Part shown: positions 21,783-33,300 of the stretch, one piece after another
Position numbering within the stretch: the first letter of the stretch is position 1
Layout of the letters: the number at the start of each line of letters is the position of its first letter
From: Torymus aiolomorphi
Taxonomy: Eukaryota > Arthropoda > Insecta > Hymenoptera > Torymidae
Reading direction: 5' to 3'
DNA length: 64,000 bases
Assembly (NCBI GenBank): GCA_036365515.1
Contig: CM070873.1
Span: forward strand, 19,545,757 to 19,609,756
Position numbers and translations under genes: made by a program
Notes under the pieces: model-generated
The model's database searches: none
What the model was told of the DNA's origin: nothing
Seen by the model: the letters and a program-made list of their open reading frames with translations, nothing else

Positions 21783-22405
21783 CGCTGATTTGACTAATCG
21801 CTGTCAAAATCTATTCAGCGCAACTCGTTTACGGGTTATTAGCCGCACGAAACTCGCTCTCAACAAGTTCTAATCTCTCTCGGAGTGTACCTGTGCGCGG
21901 CTAATCAATCGCACGCACGTATCTGGTTGGCGCACCAAAACTACAAAAAGTAAAAAATAAATACAATTTAATTTTTCCGCCTAACCAGTTACACCCCCTT
22001 TGAGTGCGTGTGTGTGTGTGTGTGTGTTTCGGTTCGACTCCCAGTTGAGGTATTATAATTTTGTACCTTCAGCTGGAAGACGCTAAATCGCTACTTTTAT
22101 CTCAAAAAGTCAAAACAAAAAAAAAAACACAAAAATTTTCGCGAAACAGTTTTCAAGATATTACACGCAATTTTCCGGTCGAGAAAAAAATTATTTATTT
22201 CTCCCTGTCGGTCTCTCGTACCGGCAGAGTCCGCACACACACGCTTACACACGTAAGTTACCGCGCGCTCGCGAAATTTGGTACGCGACGCGTCGCGGTT
22301 ATCTTCACCACCCGTTTTTCCTTCAATCCGTAGGAAAAAGAAACAATTTCCCCGCATGCTCTTCGGTGGAAGGTGTCCGTGTATCCACACGTTATGGGCG
22401 CCAGT
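21783..22405 (-). other. Leader and primer-binding site of the truncated element
   Basis: AT-rich leader with a (GT)n tract near 22,007-22,027. The reverse complement of 22,391-22,405 reads actggcgcccataac, directly after the LTR end, matching the primer-binding site of the full element. Confidence 0.65.
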
Positions 22406-23404
22406 TGTAACGGGCTAAAAGCTGTCCTCGATGCGCTATATCTCAACGCGGACTTGCCGATGAACGGCGCAGCAATTGACAGGCACGAGCACTTACTCGT
22501 GCCAACCCTCGATGATTAGCGGCCCGTCAGCTCCGTGCTGTTGCTCGCCGTCGGCTGCTTTCAGCAGCAGCCGCGCCTTTTCGCCCCGTTACAACGCGCG
22601 ACTTCGTCGTCGCGCTCTCTCTCGAGCGCGCTGCTCCAGCTGCTCAGTTATCACGCGAGTCCTACGTACTCGCGACCGCAGAGGCCGGCGGTATTCTTCA
22701 TCGTGCCACCGAATAGGGAATTGAAAATAGGATGCGGGAAATAATATGCGAACAAGTAAAAAGCAAGTTAACTTTAATATAAAAGAATTTCTTCTTACTA
22801 CCCCTGGAGGCTATCCGCAAATTACATTCGCTTATTACGGCGCGTGCTATTAGTACGCGCCGGTTCGGGTGGTGTGCCCGCGCACGCGAAGTACGTGTGT
22901 GCTCCGCCGCACACACGTACGCGCGAAAGCGGCTCGCGCCGAAGTCGGCCGATCGCCGCGCACGATCGGCGCTCACGCGCGCGTCGGCAGCCTCGCTCGC
23001 TCGCCCGTCTCCGCTTCCTGGACGCTCGTCGTCCGCGGGGGAAGCGCGCGCTCGCCTGGCCAGGACTTACCTCCTCAGTAGTCTCGGCGTGGAGGCGGGC
23101 GCCGGTGCGGGCTTGCGCGCCCCTTGCGTCTCTCTCTCTCTCTCTCTCGGCCACGGGGCTCTCGCTCTCTCTCTCGCTCCCGCGAGTCGGCTCGGCCGTA
23201 GCTGGCTTCGGCTGCGATGCTCCCTCTCGCTCTATCTCACTTGCACTCTCGACCGTGGTTGAGCGTGACTCCCTCTCCCTCTCTTTCATCCACGAGGGAA
23301 CGCGGCTCTCGGCGCCGTGCTGCGTCTCTCTCTCCTTCGCTGCACTATTGCACCGCTCGCTGCGGTGTCTCTCTCTCTCTCTCTCTCTCTCTCGTGTACT
23401 ACAC

Positions 23405-23485
<81 letters not shown>

Positions 23486-23874
23486 CGGGGGACGAGCAAC
23501 TGCCTCAGCTACGGCAGAAGCGATACTGCCGGGCTCTGTCTCTCGCTCTCCTTCCCCCTCGCGCAAGGTTGTCGCGAGGTTTCATTTCGGGGCTCATTGT
23601 GTGTCGTAGTTGCGCTCCGTATTTTTCGCACAGCTACACGTGCGAGCAACTACACACACACACGCAAGCCCCCGGAGTAATACGAGGACAAGCCCGACTC
23701 TACTTGCGAATCCTCATGCCGCAATTGTCGGCCTTGCCTTCTCCAAGGCCGCGGTATATTTATGCTTTCGGTCAACTACCTGTGTGTATACCGTGCGTCG
23801 GAGATCGGCTCGATCCGAGCTCCGTGTTTGCGCACACACACACACAGACGCGCCTGCCGTTACAAATCTAAATT
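22406..23874 (-). repeat. LTR of the truncated Gypsy-type element
   Basis: 1,469 bp between TGTAACGGG at 22,406 and CCGTTACA ending at 23,874. It has a long CT microsatellite (about 23,410-23,480) and CA tracts near 23,655 and 23,833. Large open frames across it are low-complexity artefacts. Confidence 0.8.
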
Positions 23875-23970
23875 TTACATACTATAAAAATGACAAATTA
23901 TATCTAATTGAAAATTCAAATCCTATAGTTTGTATCTTTAAAATATACTGATTTAATATTCATATATATG

Positions 23971-24973
23971 CAGTGAGCAAAATGTTGTAGTAAATTTTAT
24001 TATACCTGCAATAAAAATTACTATAAACTATAGGAAGAGTGAGATAAATACACTTTATGCTGCATTTTTATTATAATTGTATGAATAATTACAAAATTTC
24101 TTGTAATTTTTATGACAGTTGTTAATTAGAAAGTATTACGAAATAAAAGAAAAATTGCTATACAAATAGCAAAAACTGTGATATAATAAAATTTAACATA
24201 TATGCTTTTAATTTTTATTAGAATATAATATAAATTTTATTTTGTAGCGTTTAAATTTTATTTTATAGCGTAAAAATTTTATTTTGTAGCGTATTAAAAA
24301 TTACTATAAATATAGTAAAAAGTGCCACATTCAAAAATTGCTACAGGCCATAAGGAAGTTTGCTATCCAACATAGTAAAAATTGCTACAAAATTAGTACT
24401 TTCTGCGCCGATCAAGGCGCCAACGTGTCTGATTGAGGTTATGTTTCTACAGGAATTTCACTTTGTCTTGCTTTTAAGTTTACAAAACATTCAAAACCTT
24501 ACTTCAATTATTTTATTTTTATATTATGCACATTAATGATAAGTTTCTTTGTGTTATCAAAGTTATTTATTGTTATTATTTAATATTATCTGAAATTTTC
24601 TTGAAATCGATGGTTTGACATGTACAAGTTCCAAAATTTTACACTCAAGAATCCTATTTGGGTAAGTGGTTAGCGCGTCCGATTGCCGCGGTAAAGGTTG
24701 CAGATTCGATCCTAACACTCGTAAAAAAAATATTTTTATTTCTCATTTTAATTTATTTTCACATTAAATATTGTATGATTAGAGCCTGAAAATAGTTCTG
24801 AAAATAGGAAGAACGAGAAAAAATTTAATTTTTTGAAATTTAAGGTCATTCATAAAAATTACTATGTTGCATAGCAAAAATTGTTATAATTTCGATTTGT
24901 CCCACCGTTCCTCCAAATTATAGTAATTTTTCTTATGTTTATAATAAAGTTTACTACAACATTTCTCTCAGTG
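23971..24973. mobile_element. ~1-kb AT-rich element with imperfect inverted ends
   Basis: The left end cagtgagcaaaatgttgtag and the complement of the right end cactgagagaaatgttgtag match with few differences and continue imperfectly for about 60 bp. The interior is AT-rich with repeated ttgctac and tagtaaaaatt words and a tRNA-like segment. No clear target duplication was found, so the superfamily is open (the CASTG start recalls hAT elements). Confidence 0.5.
24656..24722 (+). other. tRNA-like segment (tRNA-derived SINE head or tRNA pseudogene)
   Basis: The order gtaagtggttagcgcg, then about 30 bp, then cagattcgatcc resembles polymerase III A-box and B-box sequences at normal tRNA spacing. 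The acceptor stem does not pair well, and the anticodon cannot be assigned safely, so I do not call a functional tRNA. An A-run follows at 24,723, as in SINE-like copies. Confidence 0.4.
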
Positions 24974-25039
24974 TGCAATATGATCACCATCAAAATACAA
25001 CCGAGCGAGCGTTAGCGAGCGAGGTATCTGTTGCTAGTT

Positions 25040-26765
25040 ACTGGATTATGCTGAAAATTGTATATAGGGGTATCTGGATTCGCTGATTACGAATTTGAAC
25101 TCATATTTTGCCAAATCAAAATAGCGGCCAAATATTAAAACATTGCTGAATTTTGCAATTGTATATGGGGGATCGAAGATGGGGGCTAAATATTAAAATA
25201 TTATTGGATTTTGCTGAAAATTGTATATAGGGTGTTACTGGATTCACTGGTTACGAATCTGAACTCAGATTAAAAAAATTCAAACTGACGGAACCAACAT
25301 GGCTACCAAAAATTGAAATTTTACTCGATTTTGCTAAAAATTATATATAGAGGGTTTCCGAATTCGCTGATTGGGAATCTGTATTCAGATTTTGAGAATT
25401 CAAAATGGCGGATCTAAGATAAGCCATATATTCAAATATTACTGGAATTTGCTGAAAATTGTATATACGAAGTTTCTGGATTCGCTGATTACGAATCTGA
25501 ACTCGTATTTTGCCAAATCAAAATGGCGGCCAAATATTGAAATATTACTGAATTTTGCAATTGTATATGGGGGATTTCTGGATTCGCATGATGACGAATC
25601 TGAATTCAGATTATGAAAATTCAATATAACGGATCGAAGATGCCTGCCAAATATTGAAATATTACTGAATTTTGCTTAAAATTGTATATAGGGTTTTACT
25701 GGATACGCTGATTAGGAATCTGAATTCAGATTATGAAAATTCAAACTAGTGGACACAAGATGGCGGCCGAAATTTGAAATTCTACCGGAATTTGCTAAAA
25801 ATTGTATGTTGTAAGTTTCCGAATTCGTTGACTAGGAATCTGAACTCAGATTTTGTAAATATAAAATGGCGGCCAAAAATTGAAATATTACTGGATCTTG
25901 CTAAAAAATGTACGTACGGAATTTCTGGATTCGCTGATTACGAATTTGAACTCAGATTTTGAAAATTCAAACTAGTGGACACAAGATGGCGGCCAAAATT
26001 TGAAATTCTACCGGAATTTGCTAAAAATTGTATATTGTAAGTTTCCGGATTCATTGACTAGGAATCTGAACTCAGATTTTGTAAATACAAAATGGCGGCC
26101 AAAAATTGAAATATTACTGGATTTTGCTGAAAATTGTATATAGGGGGTATCTACATTCGCTGATTACGAATCTGAACTAATATTTTGCCAATTCAAAATG
26201 GCGGCCAAATATTGAAATATTACTGAATTTTGCGATTGTATGTGAGGGATTTCTAAATTCGCATATTAGGGTTTCTGGATTCGATGATTACGAATCTGAG
26301 CTCAGCTTTTAAAAATTCAAAATGGCGGCAAAATATTTCAATAATACTAGATTTTGCTAAAAATTGTATACAAGGGATTTTTGGATTCGCTGATTACGAA
26401 TCTGAACTCAGATTTTAGGAATTCAAAATAGCTGATCGAAAATGGAGGTCAAATATTCAAATATTCCTGGATTTTGCTAAAAATTGTATATACGGAACTT
26501 CTGCCTTCGTTGAATACGAATCTGAACTCAGATTGTGAAAAATCAAAATAATGGACCCAAGATTGACATCTTTTTGGCTGACCAAAAATTGTAAGAGCCA
26601 GATTTTGTAAATACAAAATGGCGGCCAAAAATTGAAATATTACCTGTTTTTGCCAAAAATTATATATAGGAGGTTTCTGGATTCGCTGATTACGAATCTG
26701 AACTCAGATTTTGAAAATTCAAAATGGCGGATAAGAATTAAAATATTACTGGATTTGCTGAAAAA
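25040..26765. repeat. Tandem satellite, ~118-bp monomer, about 14 units
   Basis: A unit containing tggattcgctgattacgaatctgaactcagatttt, then aattcaaaatggcggcc, then attgaaatattactggattttgctgaaaattgtatata recurs about every 100-125 bp. Units diverge by point changes and small indels. Short frames in it are artefacts of the periodicity. The word caaaatggcggatc also occurs in the inverted repeats of the neighbouring DNA transposon. Confidence 0.9.
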
Positions 26766-27350
26766 TTAGTTTATAATCAATAATTAACAAATAATATCAG
26801 AGCTGACGTAATAAACTACATATATATTATGCATTATTTTGTTAAATATAAATATACCTAAAATTTTAAAAATTAATAAATGTTAAGAATAATTTTTTAA
26901 AAACCAATACAGAAAATTTAAAAGAAAAAATAAATGTTTTATGATACTATTTAATAGGGGGTTATCCTTATTCATTATTATCAATATTTATCTTCATATG
27001 AAATATAATCCGCAACAACAATTATACGATTAATTCTATATCACATTTTTATTATATTTTTTAAAATAATCAATTTTTATATATAATTAAAACTTAAATA
27101 ACTTTCCATATTTATTTGATCCAAATTTTTGTGATTATTCACTGAATGAATATTCGAGCATATCTAGCAAATTTAGAAAAAAAAACATTTTTAAAAACAA
27201 AATTCAGTTTACACATATTTTAGAAAACGATTTTCAGTTGTATTAGCTGTTGCTATAATATTTTTTTTTTAACAATTCACACTAAAAATGGGGGTTGGCG
27301 AGCGGAGCGAGCAAGGGGCGAAAGCCCCTAGGATATATAAATATATATAT
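26766..27350. other. AT-rich spacer with a GC-rich hairpin
   Basis: AT-rich without genes until about 27,292, where a run reading ggcgagcggagcgagcaagg and a small hairpin ggggcgaaagcccc appear, followed by an AT tract into which the next transposon inserted. Confidence 0.5.
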
Positions 27351-28062
27351 ATGGGGCATTCTCTGTCAACGCGACACCCCCTCTGCCCAGAACAATTTTG
27401 ATCCAAATGAGGTCTACCTAGGCTCAAATGAAAGCTCTTGACTTCTACTTTCGAACGCAGTCTGGCGATTCCGAAAATTCAAAATGGCGGATCCAATATG
27501 GCGGCTGAAAGTCTCGGAATGATGGAAAAACAAGTTTTTCTTCACTCTAATAGCGAATCTGATACGAAAATTGTTATTTCTTGCCACTAATATGAAGTTA
27601 GCGACATATTTTCTTACTACTACCGTTCAAACCGAGCGGTTAAAATTATATTTCAAGGTCATTTTGAAGGTCAAAAGTTATTTTCTGGATTTTCTGACTA
27701 GTATTCCACGAAACTAGTAGAAAACTTGATTACGATCATAACTAGACTTGACCTTGGATCATTTTTCAAGGTCATGATTTCTGTCTCTGCATAATTAATA
27801 TTTTGTTGAACGTAACCTCCTATGAGACATTTGTTCCTTTGTGCATATCGTGGGACCGGCGATCTAAAAATTTCATGTATAAAATCCTTAGAGAAGATAA
27901 AGTTCCACAATAGAACTATCAAGTAGTTTTAGCATAACCCATTCTGAGCCACGTGGAGGTACTACTTCTCTCAGAACATAAAAAAAATTAAAAAAAAGGA
28001 GGATAAAAAATGGAAAAACTTGAATATTATAAAAAAAATTCAGTATATTTTCCCATTGAAAA

Positions 28063-29952
28063 TTAAAGTAGAACAGATACAGACTTAGCAGCATTCGAGT
28101 ACCTTTTCATGATAACTTTCCCGTCACTTGATAATTGAAAAGAATGATGTTTAAGAATCTGTGGGACAGGTAATGCATCTTGAAACCTACGATTGAGTTT
28201 CCTTTTGAATTTATCATGTTCAGTCTGCGTAAAATAAAAAATCCTTATATTTTCAAAATGATTTTTAGCCCACTTCACAAGAGATGTGTGCGTCAGAATA
28301 GCATCTTTCGGTTTCGCCTTCAAGCTAGCTCTATAAGCTTCTCTTTTAAATATTGCACCAAGACCATCATAACAGCTTTTACCATGAGCAGTGGCGCAAA
28401 AATGCCACTCTGCCTCAATACCAAAATCCTTCTCATGATGAAGAAGATTTGCTATCTGAAAGTGGTTCTTGAAATGCTGTTTTGCTCCATCTGTCACGTA
28501 AATAATCTTTTTAAGTTTTTTTACTTTTCTCTTGATTTCTGGAATCAATAAATTCTGAATAGTATAGACAGAAGAAGTGTCATGCTTCAAACTATTCGAC
28601 AAGAATACACAACTTTCATGCTTCAGCTCTGAATCTTCTTTATAATAGTAAATAGCTGGAAAAACAGTGCACTGGTCATTATTAAAATGGAAGGCTTGAG
28701 ATGCATCTTGAACTGCAAAAGAGTAATTCTCAGAATAGTCGAACATTACCAGAACTTCTCCATTGCCTAGATTACTTTTTGTTTGAGCAATGAAATTACC
28801 TTGTTCTTTGGCAATATATGAGTGGGGTTTGAGTATCGCCAATTTGGCATATAATTCATCAACAAATTCTTCAACTGGTAGAGTTAAATTCTGCAAAGTT
28901 GATCTATCCGTTCCTGACCACGCACAGTACTCAATTTGTGAGACATTTGCCCCATCCAATATTTCAAGTAAACGAGACGTAAGATTTTCAGAACCAGCGC
29001 ACTTCGAACATTCATCCAAGTGACAGTCAGGTGTATGATTCTTACACATAATTTGCTGTAAACAATCTTTATAACTACAAATGGGTTCTTCTTGATTTTT
29101 CATGAGCTTCTGAATATCGATTGCATCCAACATCAATTTACAATTTTGATGAATGGTGCAAACGCAGACGCTATGCATTCCTCTAGCACCAGCAAGAACA
29201 CAATGTTTTGGTCGTAATTTCGCGAAAGTACTAAATCCTACTTGCACTGTTGGTTCTGCTATCTTGAATAATTCGTAAAGTTCTCGTAAATCGAAATATA
29301 AAAGACGTTTCTCCACCTGAGTCCGCTTTCCATCAATAATAACAGAGACAGTATCTTTTCGACCCGGCATCATCCGACTGTGCAGATCGTTATTATAACA
29401 TTCAACAATGACTTCTATTACTGCCTTTGACAAAGTTTTACCATGTTTAGCCGTTGTTGTAGCTAAAATACCTCCATCGGCTTTGAGTTTTTTCGACTTT
29501 CTTACTAAATGTCTTGATGTATTGAATTCACGGGAAATTCGACTAATATTCCACGTTGATGGGGCGATTGTAAGTATAGTTAGTTTCAAAGGGTCATTAA
29601 CTGCTAATCTAGAAAACTTTTCTTTTAATTCTGAAAACATGTCTTCCAATTCGATTTCTCTAGCTGATCGTGTAGCTTCTTGAACAGATTTATCAATACC
29701 AGTGTTTTCTGATGTCGTCTCTATATCCATGTTTTCATATTCGTTGTTGCCTTCGTTATCTCTTGTACCAATAGATGAAATGGGAGATCCACATAACTTT
29801 CTACACTTACTACAAATTTTTGAATTATCTGGCAAATCTGGAAATCTTCGTTTTAAGTTGTTCGACAACAAGCGTAAATCATTACCTATGTGACCCTTAC
29901 CATTGAGAGGGTTGATACAACGATCGGACCGTGCTACAGTAGACATATTCAA
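28063..29952 (-). CDS. Transposase-like protein, intact 629 aa
   Basis: The frame has a Cys/His-rich N-terminus (CSKCRKLCG near residue 50), a helix-turn-helix-like part around residues 130-160, a second Cys-rich segment with HNC-type spacing (HTPDCHLDECSKC near residue 305), then a conserved core with VMFDYSENYSF, a QDASQAFH block, DGAKQHFKN and WHFCATAHGKS. These blocks recur in a large family of uncharacterised arthropod proteins carried by transposons; conserved Asp and Glu residues suggest an RNase H-fold DDE nuclease, which is an inference. It fills the space between matching inverted repeats. No stop or frameshift interrupts it. Confidence 0.75.
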   Translation of the reverse strand: MNMSTVARSDRCINPLNGKGHIGNDLRLLSNNLKRRFPDLPDNSKICSKCRKLCGSPISSIGTRDNEGNNEYENMDIETTSENTGIDKSVQEATRSAREIELEDMFSELKEKFSRLAVNDPLKLTILTIAPSTWNISRISREFNTSRHLVRKSKKLKADGGILATTTAKHGKTLSKAVIEVIVECYNNDLHSRMMPGRKDTVSVIIDGKRTQVEKRLLYFDLRELYELFKIAEPTVQVGFSTFAKLRPKHCVLAGARGMHSVCVCTIHQNCKLMLDAIDIQKLMKNQEEPICSYKDCLQQIMCKNHTPDCHLDECSKCAGSENLTSRLLEILDGANVSQIEYCAWSGTDRSTLQNLTLPVEEFVDELYAKLAILKPHSYIAKEQGNFIAQTKSNLGNGEVLVMFDYSENYSFAVQDASQAFHFNNDQCTVFPAIYYYKEDSELKHESCVFLSNSLKHDTSSVYTIQNLLIPEIKRKVKKLKKIIYVTDGAKQHFKNHFQIANLLHHEKDFGIEAEWHFCATAHGKSCYDGLGAIFKREAYRASLKAKPKDAILTHTSLVKWAKNHFENIRIFYFTQTEHDKFKRKLNRRFQDALPVPQILKHHSFQLSSDGKVIMKRYSNAAKSVSVLL

Positions 29953-30917
29953 TCCATCTAAGTAAGTGATAATACTCGAATATAATAACGTAGGACTGTT
30001 AGAACAGGTGCTGTGAAAAATGTCTTCGAATTAATTTGAATCCTCTCGAAAATCGATGGGAACTATATGTACGAAACGTTTAGGAAAGATAATGCACGAA
30101 ATATAGAACCACAGATACACCAAAGAGTTAGAGTAACAGCCGCACTAAACTTTTAGAGAAGCATCGGTACTTAAAGAGTTTCGAAAGAGGAATAAAAAAA
30201 GTTAGAGAGATTTTAGAAATGTTCTATTGTAAAGTTTAATTACAGGGTTATCAAAAAGTATGGGACCCCCGTATTTTCCCAGAAACGATATTTTTTGAAA
30301 AAGCTAAGGTCATACCGTAAGTAATTTTCAACGAGGATTTGTCTGGTCTGATGACCTTGAATCTGACCTCGTCGTTGACCTTCAAAGTCAATTCAAAAAT
30401 TGCAAAATTCAAATTTTGCAATTTTTGATTGCATTGTATACGTGTATAGTCACACGGTCTTACACCAACTATAGCATCCACGGCGTCACGTCGGTTTTTT
30501 TCTCTCAGTACGATTTTTGTGCAGGAGGAGCACCAAATCAAAAAAGCAGTAGCAGCACAAATGTGTTGTACCATTGTCACACTTTTTAGTGCTTCTTCTG
30601 CCCTAAACTTTTGTACTCCTGAAGAAGGATGAAATAGATTAAATTCGGAACAATTTTAGTGCAACATTTGCTCTAAAATGGGAGAGTAAAGGACTTAATG
30701 TTTAGTTACGAAACAATTCTTGCATTTGGTACTGATACTCTACGCTAACGTGTTTTATCTCCACCAAACTTTTTTCAGTGATTCTGAAATGTTTCAATGT
30801 GTGGATATAACCACAGTTTCTCTGTTACTGTTCCGAATTAGAACCGATTGATAGCATGAATTGAAGAAGTATAACTGCGAAAGAATCGGTTTATTAAAAT
30901 TAGAACTCACCATGAAA
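29953..30917. other. 5' untranslated and internal part of the DNA transposon
   Basis: About 960 bp upstream of the transposase start and inside the inverted repeats. A minus-strand frame at 30,251-30,580 has no recognisable motif. Probably promoter and leader of the transposase gene. Confidence 0.45.
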
Positions 30918-31337
30918 ATGACCTTGAAAAATGCTCCAAGGTCAAGTCTAGTTATGATCTTAATCAAGTTTTCTACTAGTTTCGTGGAATACTAGTCCGA
31001 AAACCCAGAAAATAACTTTTGACCTTCAAAATGACCTTGAAATATAATTTTAACCGCTCGCTTTGAACGGTAGTAGTAAGAAAATATGTCGCAAACTTCA
31101 TATTAGTGGCAAGAAATAACAATTTTCGTATCAGATTCGCTATTAGAGTGAAGAAAAACTTGTTTTCCCATCATTCCGAGACTTTCAGCCGCCATATTGG
31201 ATCCGCCATTTTGAATTTTCGGAATCGCCAGACGGCGTTCGAAAGTAGAAGTCAAGAGCTTTCATTTGAGTCCAGGTAGACCCCATTTGGATCAAAATTG
31301 TTCTGGGCAGAGGGGGTGTCGCATTGACAGAGAATGC

Positions 31338-31342
<5 letters not shown>

Positions 31343-31385
<43 letters not shown>

Positions 31386-31594
31386 TATGAAACGCTAGTT
31401 ATGCAGACACTTTCCGAAATTTAAATAGACTTATGCAGACAGAGACCGACTTATGCAGACGTCAGCATAAGTAGAGGGATTATTTCTTTAGTCACGCTAG
31501 ACTTGTGCAGACACTTGTATAAACGGTACTACACTTATGCAGACAGGTCACGTGGTCTTATACATTGGTGTCAGCATAAGTCGATGTTCATATG

Positions 31595-31655
<61 letters not shown>

Positions 31656-31874
31656 CGTGTTTGAAATTCCGAACGTTCATAATGAACGAAATATTAACTT
31701 AAAGTTTCTAATTCTGGTTAGAATTTCCCGGAGTGTAGTTTACTGGTGACTGCAAGAGTGAGAAGTGAATAAATACAGTTATTATCCGATTTTAAATGTA
31801 TTAAGTAGCCAAATTCGGCTAAATTTGAAAATGGCAAAAATCTTCGTTCACTATGAACGTTCGAAATTTCAAAC

Positions 31875-31905
<31 letters not shown>

Positions 31906-32131
31906 GTAATTATCCGCTCACCTGTATTACGGGGACATCAACACCTTTTTCTCAGAGTTTGCCTATGATAGCGTGACTAAAGAAATAAGGACCCTCAGGG
32001 TATTGACTCTAGATTTGTCCCTGAAATAGTGGTTTCGTCCATATTATTATGGGGCGGTCCCCGAACTTCGGTAATGTCCCCGAAGTATGGTAAACGTATA
32101 CGTTTTTGTCCCCAAAGTATGGCAAAGATGA

Positions 32132-32168
<37 letters not shown>

Positions 32169-32413
32169 AAAAATACATTTCTCGAAAGGGGGTTATAAAG
32201 CCCGTTTTTTTATATATAGGGGTTTATTGAGCCCGATTTTGATTATGCAGCCCGGACTTCATAATATTTCTAAATATAGGGGTTTATGAGGCCCGACCTA
32301 GAGTCTATAACCCCAGGGTTCATTATTTCTTTAGTCACTTGCTATAGGGAACTCTGGGCTGTAGGTACTAATATACAGTCTTGGGCTACATAAACTCCGA
32401 TAAGTGTATATAT

Positions 32414-32446
<33 letters not shown>

Positions 32447-32587
32447 CTCTCATTAACTATGTTTATGGAGCCCGACCTAGAGTTTCTATACCCAGAGAGG
32501 GATTATTTCTTTAGTCACTTATATACGGGAACTCTGGGCGTAGGTACTAATATCAGGGATGGGCTCCATAAAGGGGTTAGGTGAAAC
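31343..32587. repeat. Composite of short-word repeats with AT tracts
   Basis: Contains (AT)n tracts at about 31,341-31,388, 31,594-31,654, 31,879-31,905 and 32,139-32,163. Between them are clusters of short words: ttatgcagac (five times, 31,395-31,545), tgtccccgaagtatgg-like (32,070-32,120), and tttatgaggcccgac-like (32,220-32,300, 32,460). The word attatttctttagtcac occurs near 31,478, 32,323 and 32,503 and inverted near 31,972. A coding role is not supported. Confidence 0.6.
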
Positions 32588-32680
32588 ACACACACACGCA
32601 CACACACACACGCGCGCACACGCACAGGCACACGCACACACACACACACACATACACACACAAACACACACATATCAACA
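32588..32680. repeat. CA-rich microsatellite
   Basis: Mixed (CA)n and CG-interrupted CA units over about 90 bp. A shorter CA tract lies at 32,417-32,446. Confidence 0.85.
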
Positions 32681-32812
32681 AATTCCTTTTCACTCAAAAA
32701 AAAAACCTTTAAATTATCTATTTCATCTATCACATGTTTTTTAAATGAAAAATCGTTAAAATTTATGTAGCCCATTAATTTTTCGTCTGATAACATTGAA
32801 CTGTACATCTTT

Positions 32813-32940
32813 GTACACCCGAGGGAAGTTGATTCTTTCCGAGTGTGCCGGGCAAATGGCAACGTCGCACAGCCGTTCGGCCGTCTCCGTTTGAGCGTCG
32901 AATTCTCATCTACAGTGGCGCGCTATGGCGTAAGAAATGG
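32813..32940. repeat. Inverted copy of the repeat at 52,900-53,031
   Basis: The 128-bp segment from gtacacccgagggaag to gcgtaagaaatgg is complementary, with about ten mismatches or small gaps, to 52,900-53,031. The pair brackets the whole Polinton and its flanks. It may be part of an interspersed repeat. Confidence 0.7.
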
Positions 32941-33015
32941 TTGCGTAATGGTTGTGCAGACGACGCGAGTGCGAAATCAGCCTATTTAGAGCCACTAGAG
33001 GTTATGTTAGATGAG

Positions 33016-33215
33016 ATCTAACCATAGACATAAGAGAGATAGACTGCGGGTGTAGGTTAGCGAGAGTGACACCCGTTAAGAGAGAGACAGATGCATAGAA
33101 GGTATATGTAATAGAAGGTATGCCGTCTCTAACGCATGTGCGCAAACATGGTTAGAGGTGCCACTCTTGCTAACCTACACCCGCAGTCTATCTCTCTTAT
33201 GTCTATGGATCTAAC
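33016..33215. repeat. Hairpin just outside the Polinton
   Basis: About 62 bp at 33,016-33,077 (catagacataagagagatagactgcggg core) is complementary to 33,153-33,215, leaving a ~75-bp loop. The right arm is part of the open frame into which the Polinton inserted. Confidence 0.7.
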
Positions 33216-33300
33216 AGAGAGAGCCAACGGAGACGCGGAGAACAGCGTCATCTTCGTCGCCGGAGAAGATGAGAAGCAAGTCGCCACCGCTGTTACTGCT
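33136..33300 (+). pseudogene. 5' part of an open frame disrupted by the Polinton
   Basis: A frame from the ATG at 33,136 reads 55 codons to the last base of the target duplication. If the Polinton and one ACTGCT copy are ignored, the frame continues without a stop from 49,905 for 70 more codons to a TAG at 50,115-50,117. The composition is GC-rich on both sides, unlike the neighbouring DNA. No protein family is recognised, so it may be a host exon or an older repeat. Confidence 0.35.

Larger units (their letters stand above)
20206..23874 (-). mobile_element. 5' half of a Gypsy-type LTR retrotransposon, truncated in gag
   Basis: On the minus strand the order is LTR (23,874 to 22,406), primer-binding site with TGGCGCCC, leader, then gag to about 20,206, where it stops at the Helitron remnant. 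No pol or second LTR is present, so the copy lost its 3' half. LTR termini, primer-binding site and gag are related to the full element at 6,853-16,792. Confidence 0.82.
27351..31342 (-). mobile_element. DNA transposon with ~424-bp terminal inverted repeats
   Basis: Left end atggggcattctctgtcaac and the complement of the right end atgaggcattctctgtcaat start inverted repeats of about 424 bp (27,352-27,775 and 30,918-31,341) with few mismatches. A single large protein frame lies between them on the minus strand. Insertion was into an AT dinucleotide tract, so the target duplication cannot be read. Long inverted repeats and an undamaged gene suggest a recently active cut-and-paste element; I cannot assign the superfamily. 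Confidence 0.85.

Noticed and set aside
22822..23951. Large frames on both strands (up to 278 aa)
   Set aside because: They lie in the LTR of the truncated element and are driven by a CT microsatellite; no domain is visible.
30251..30580. 109-aa minus-strand frame upstream of the transposase
   Set aside because: No family resemblance and located in the probable leader of the transposon.
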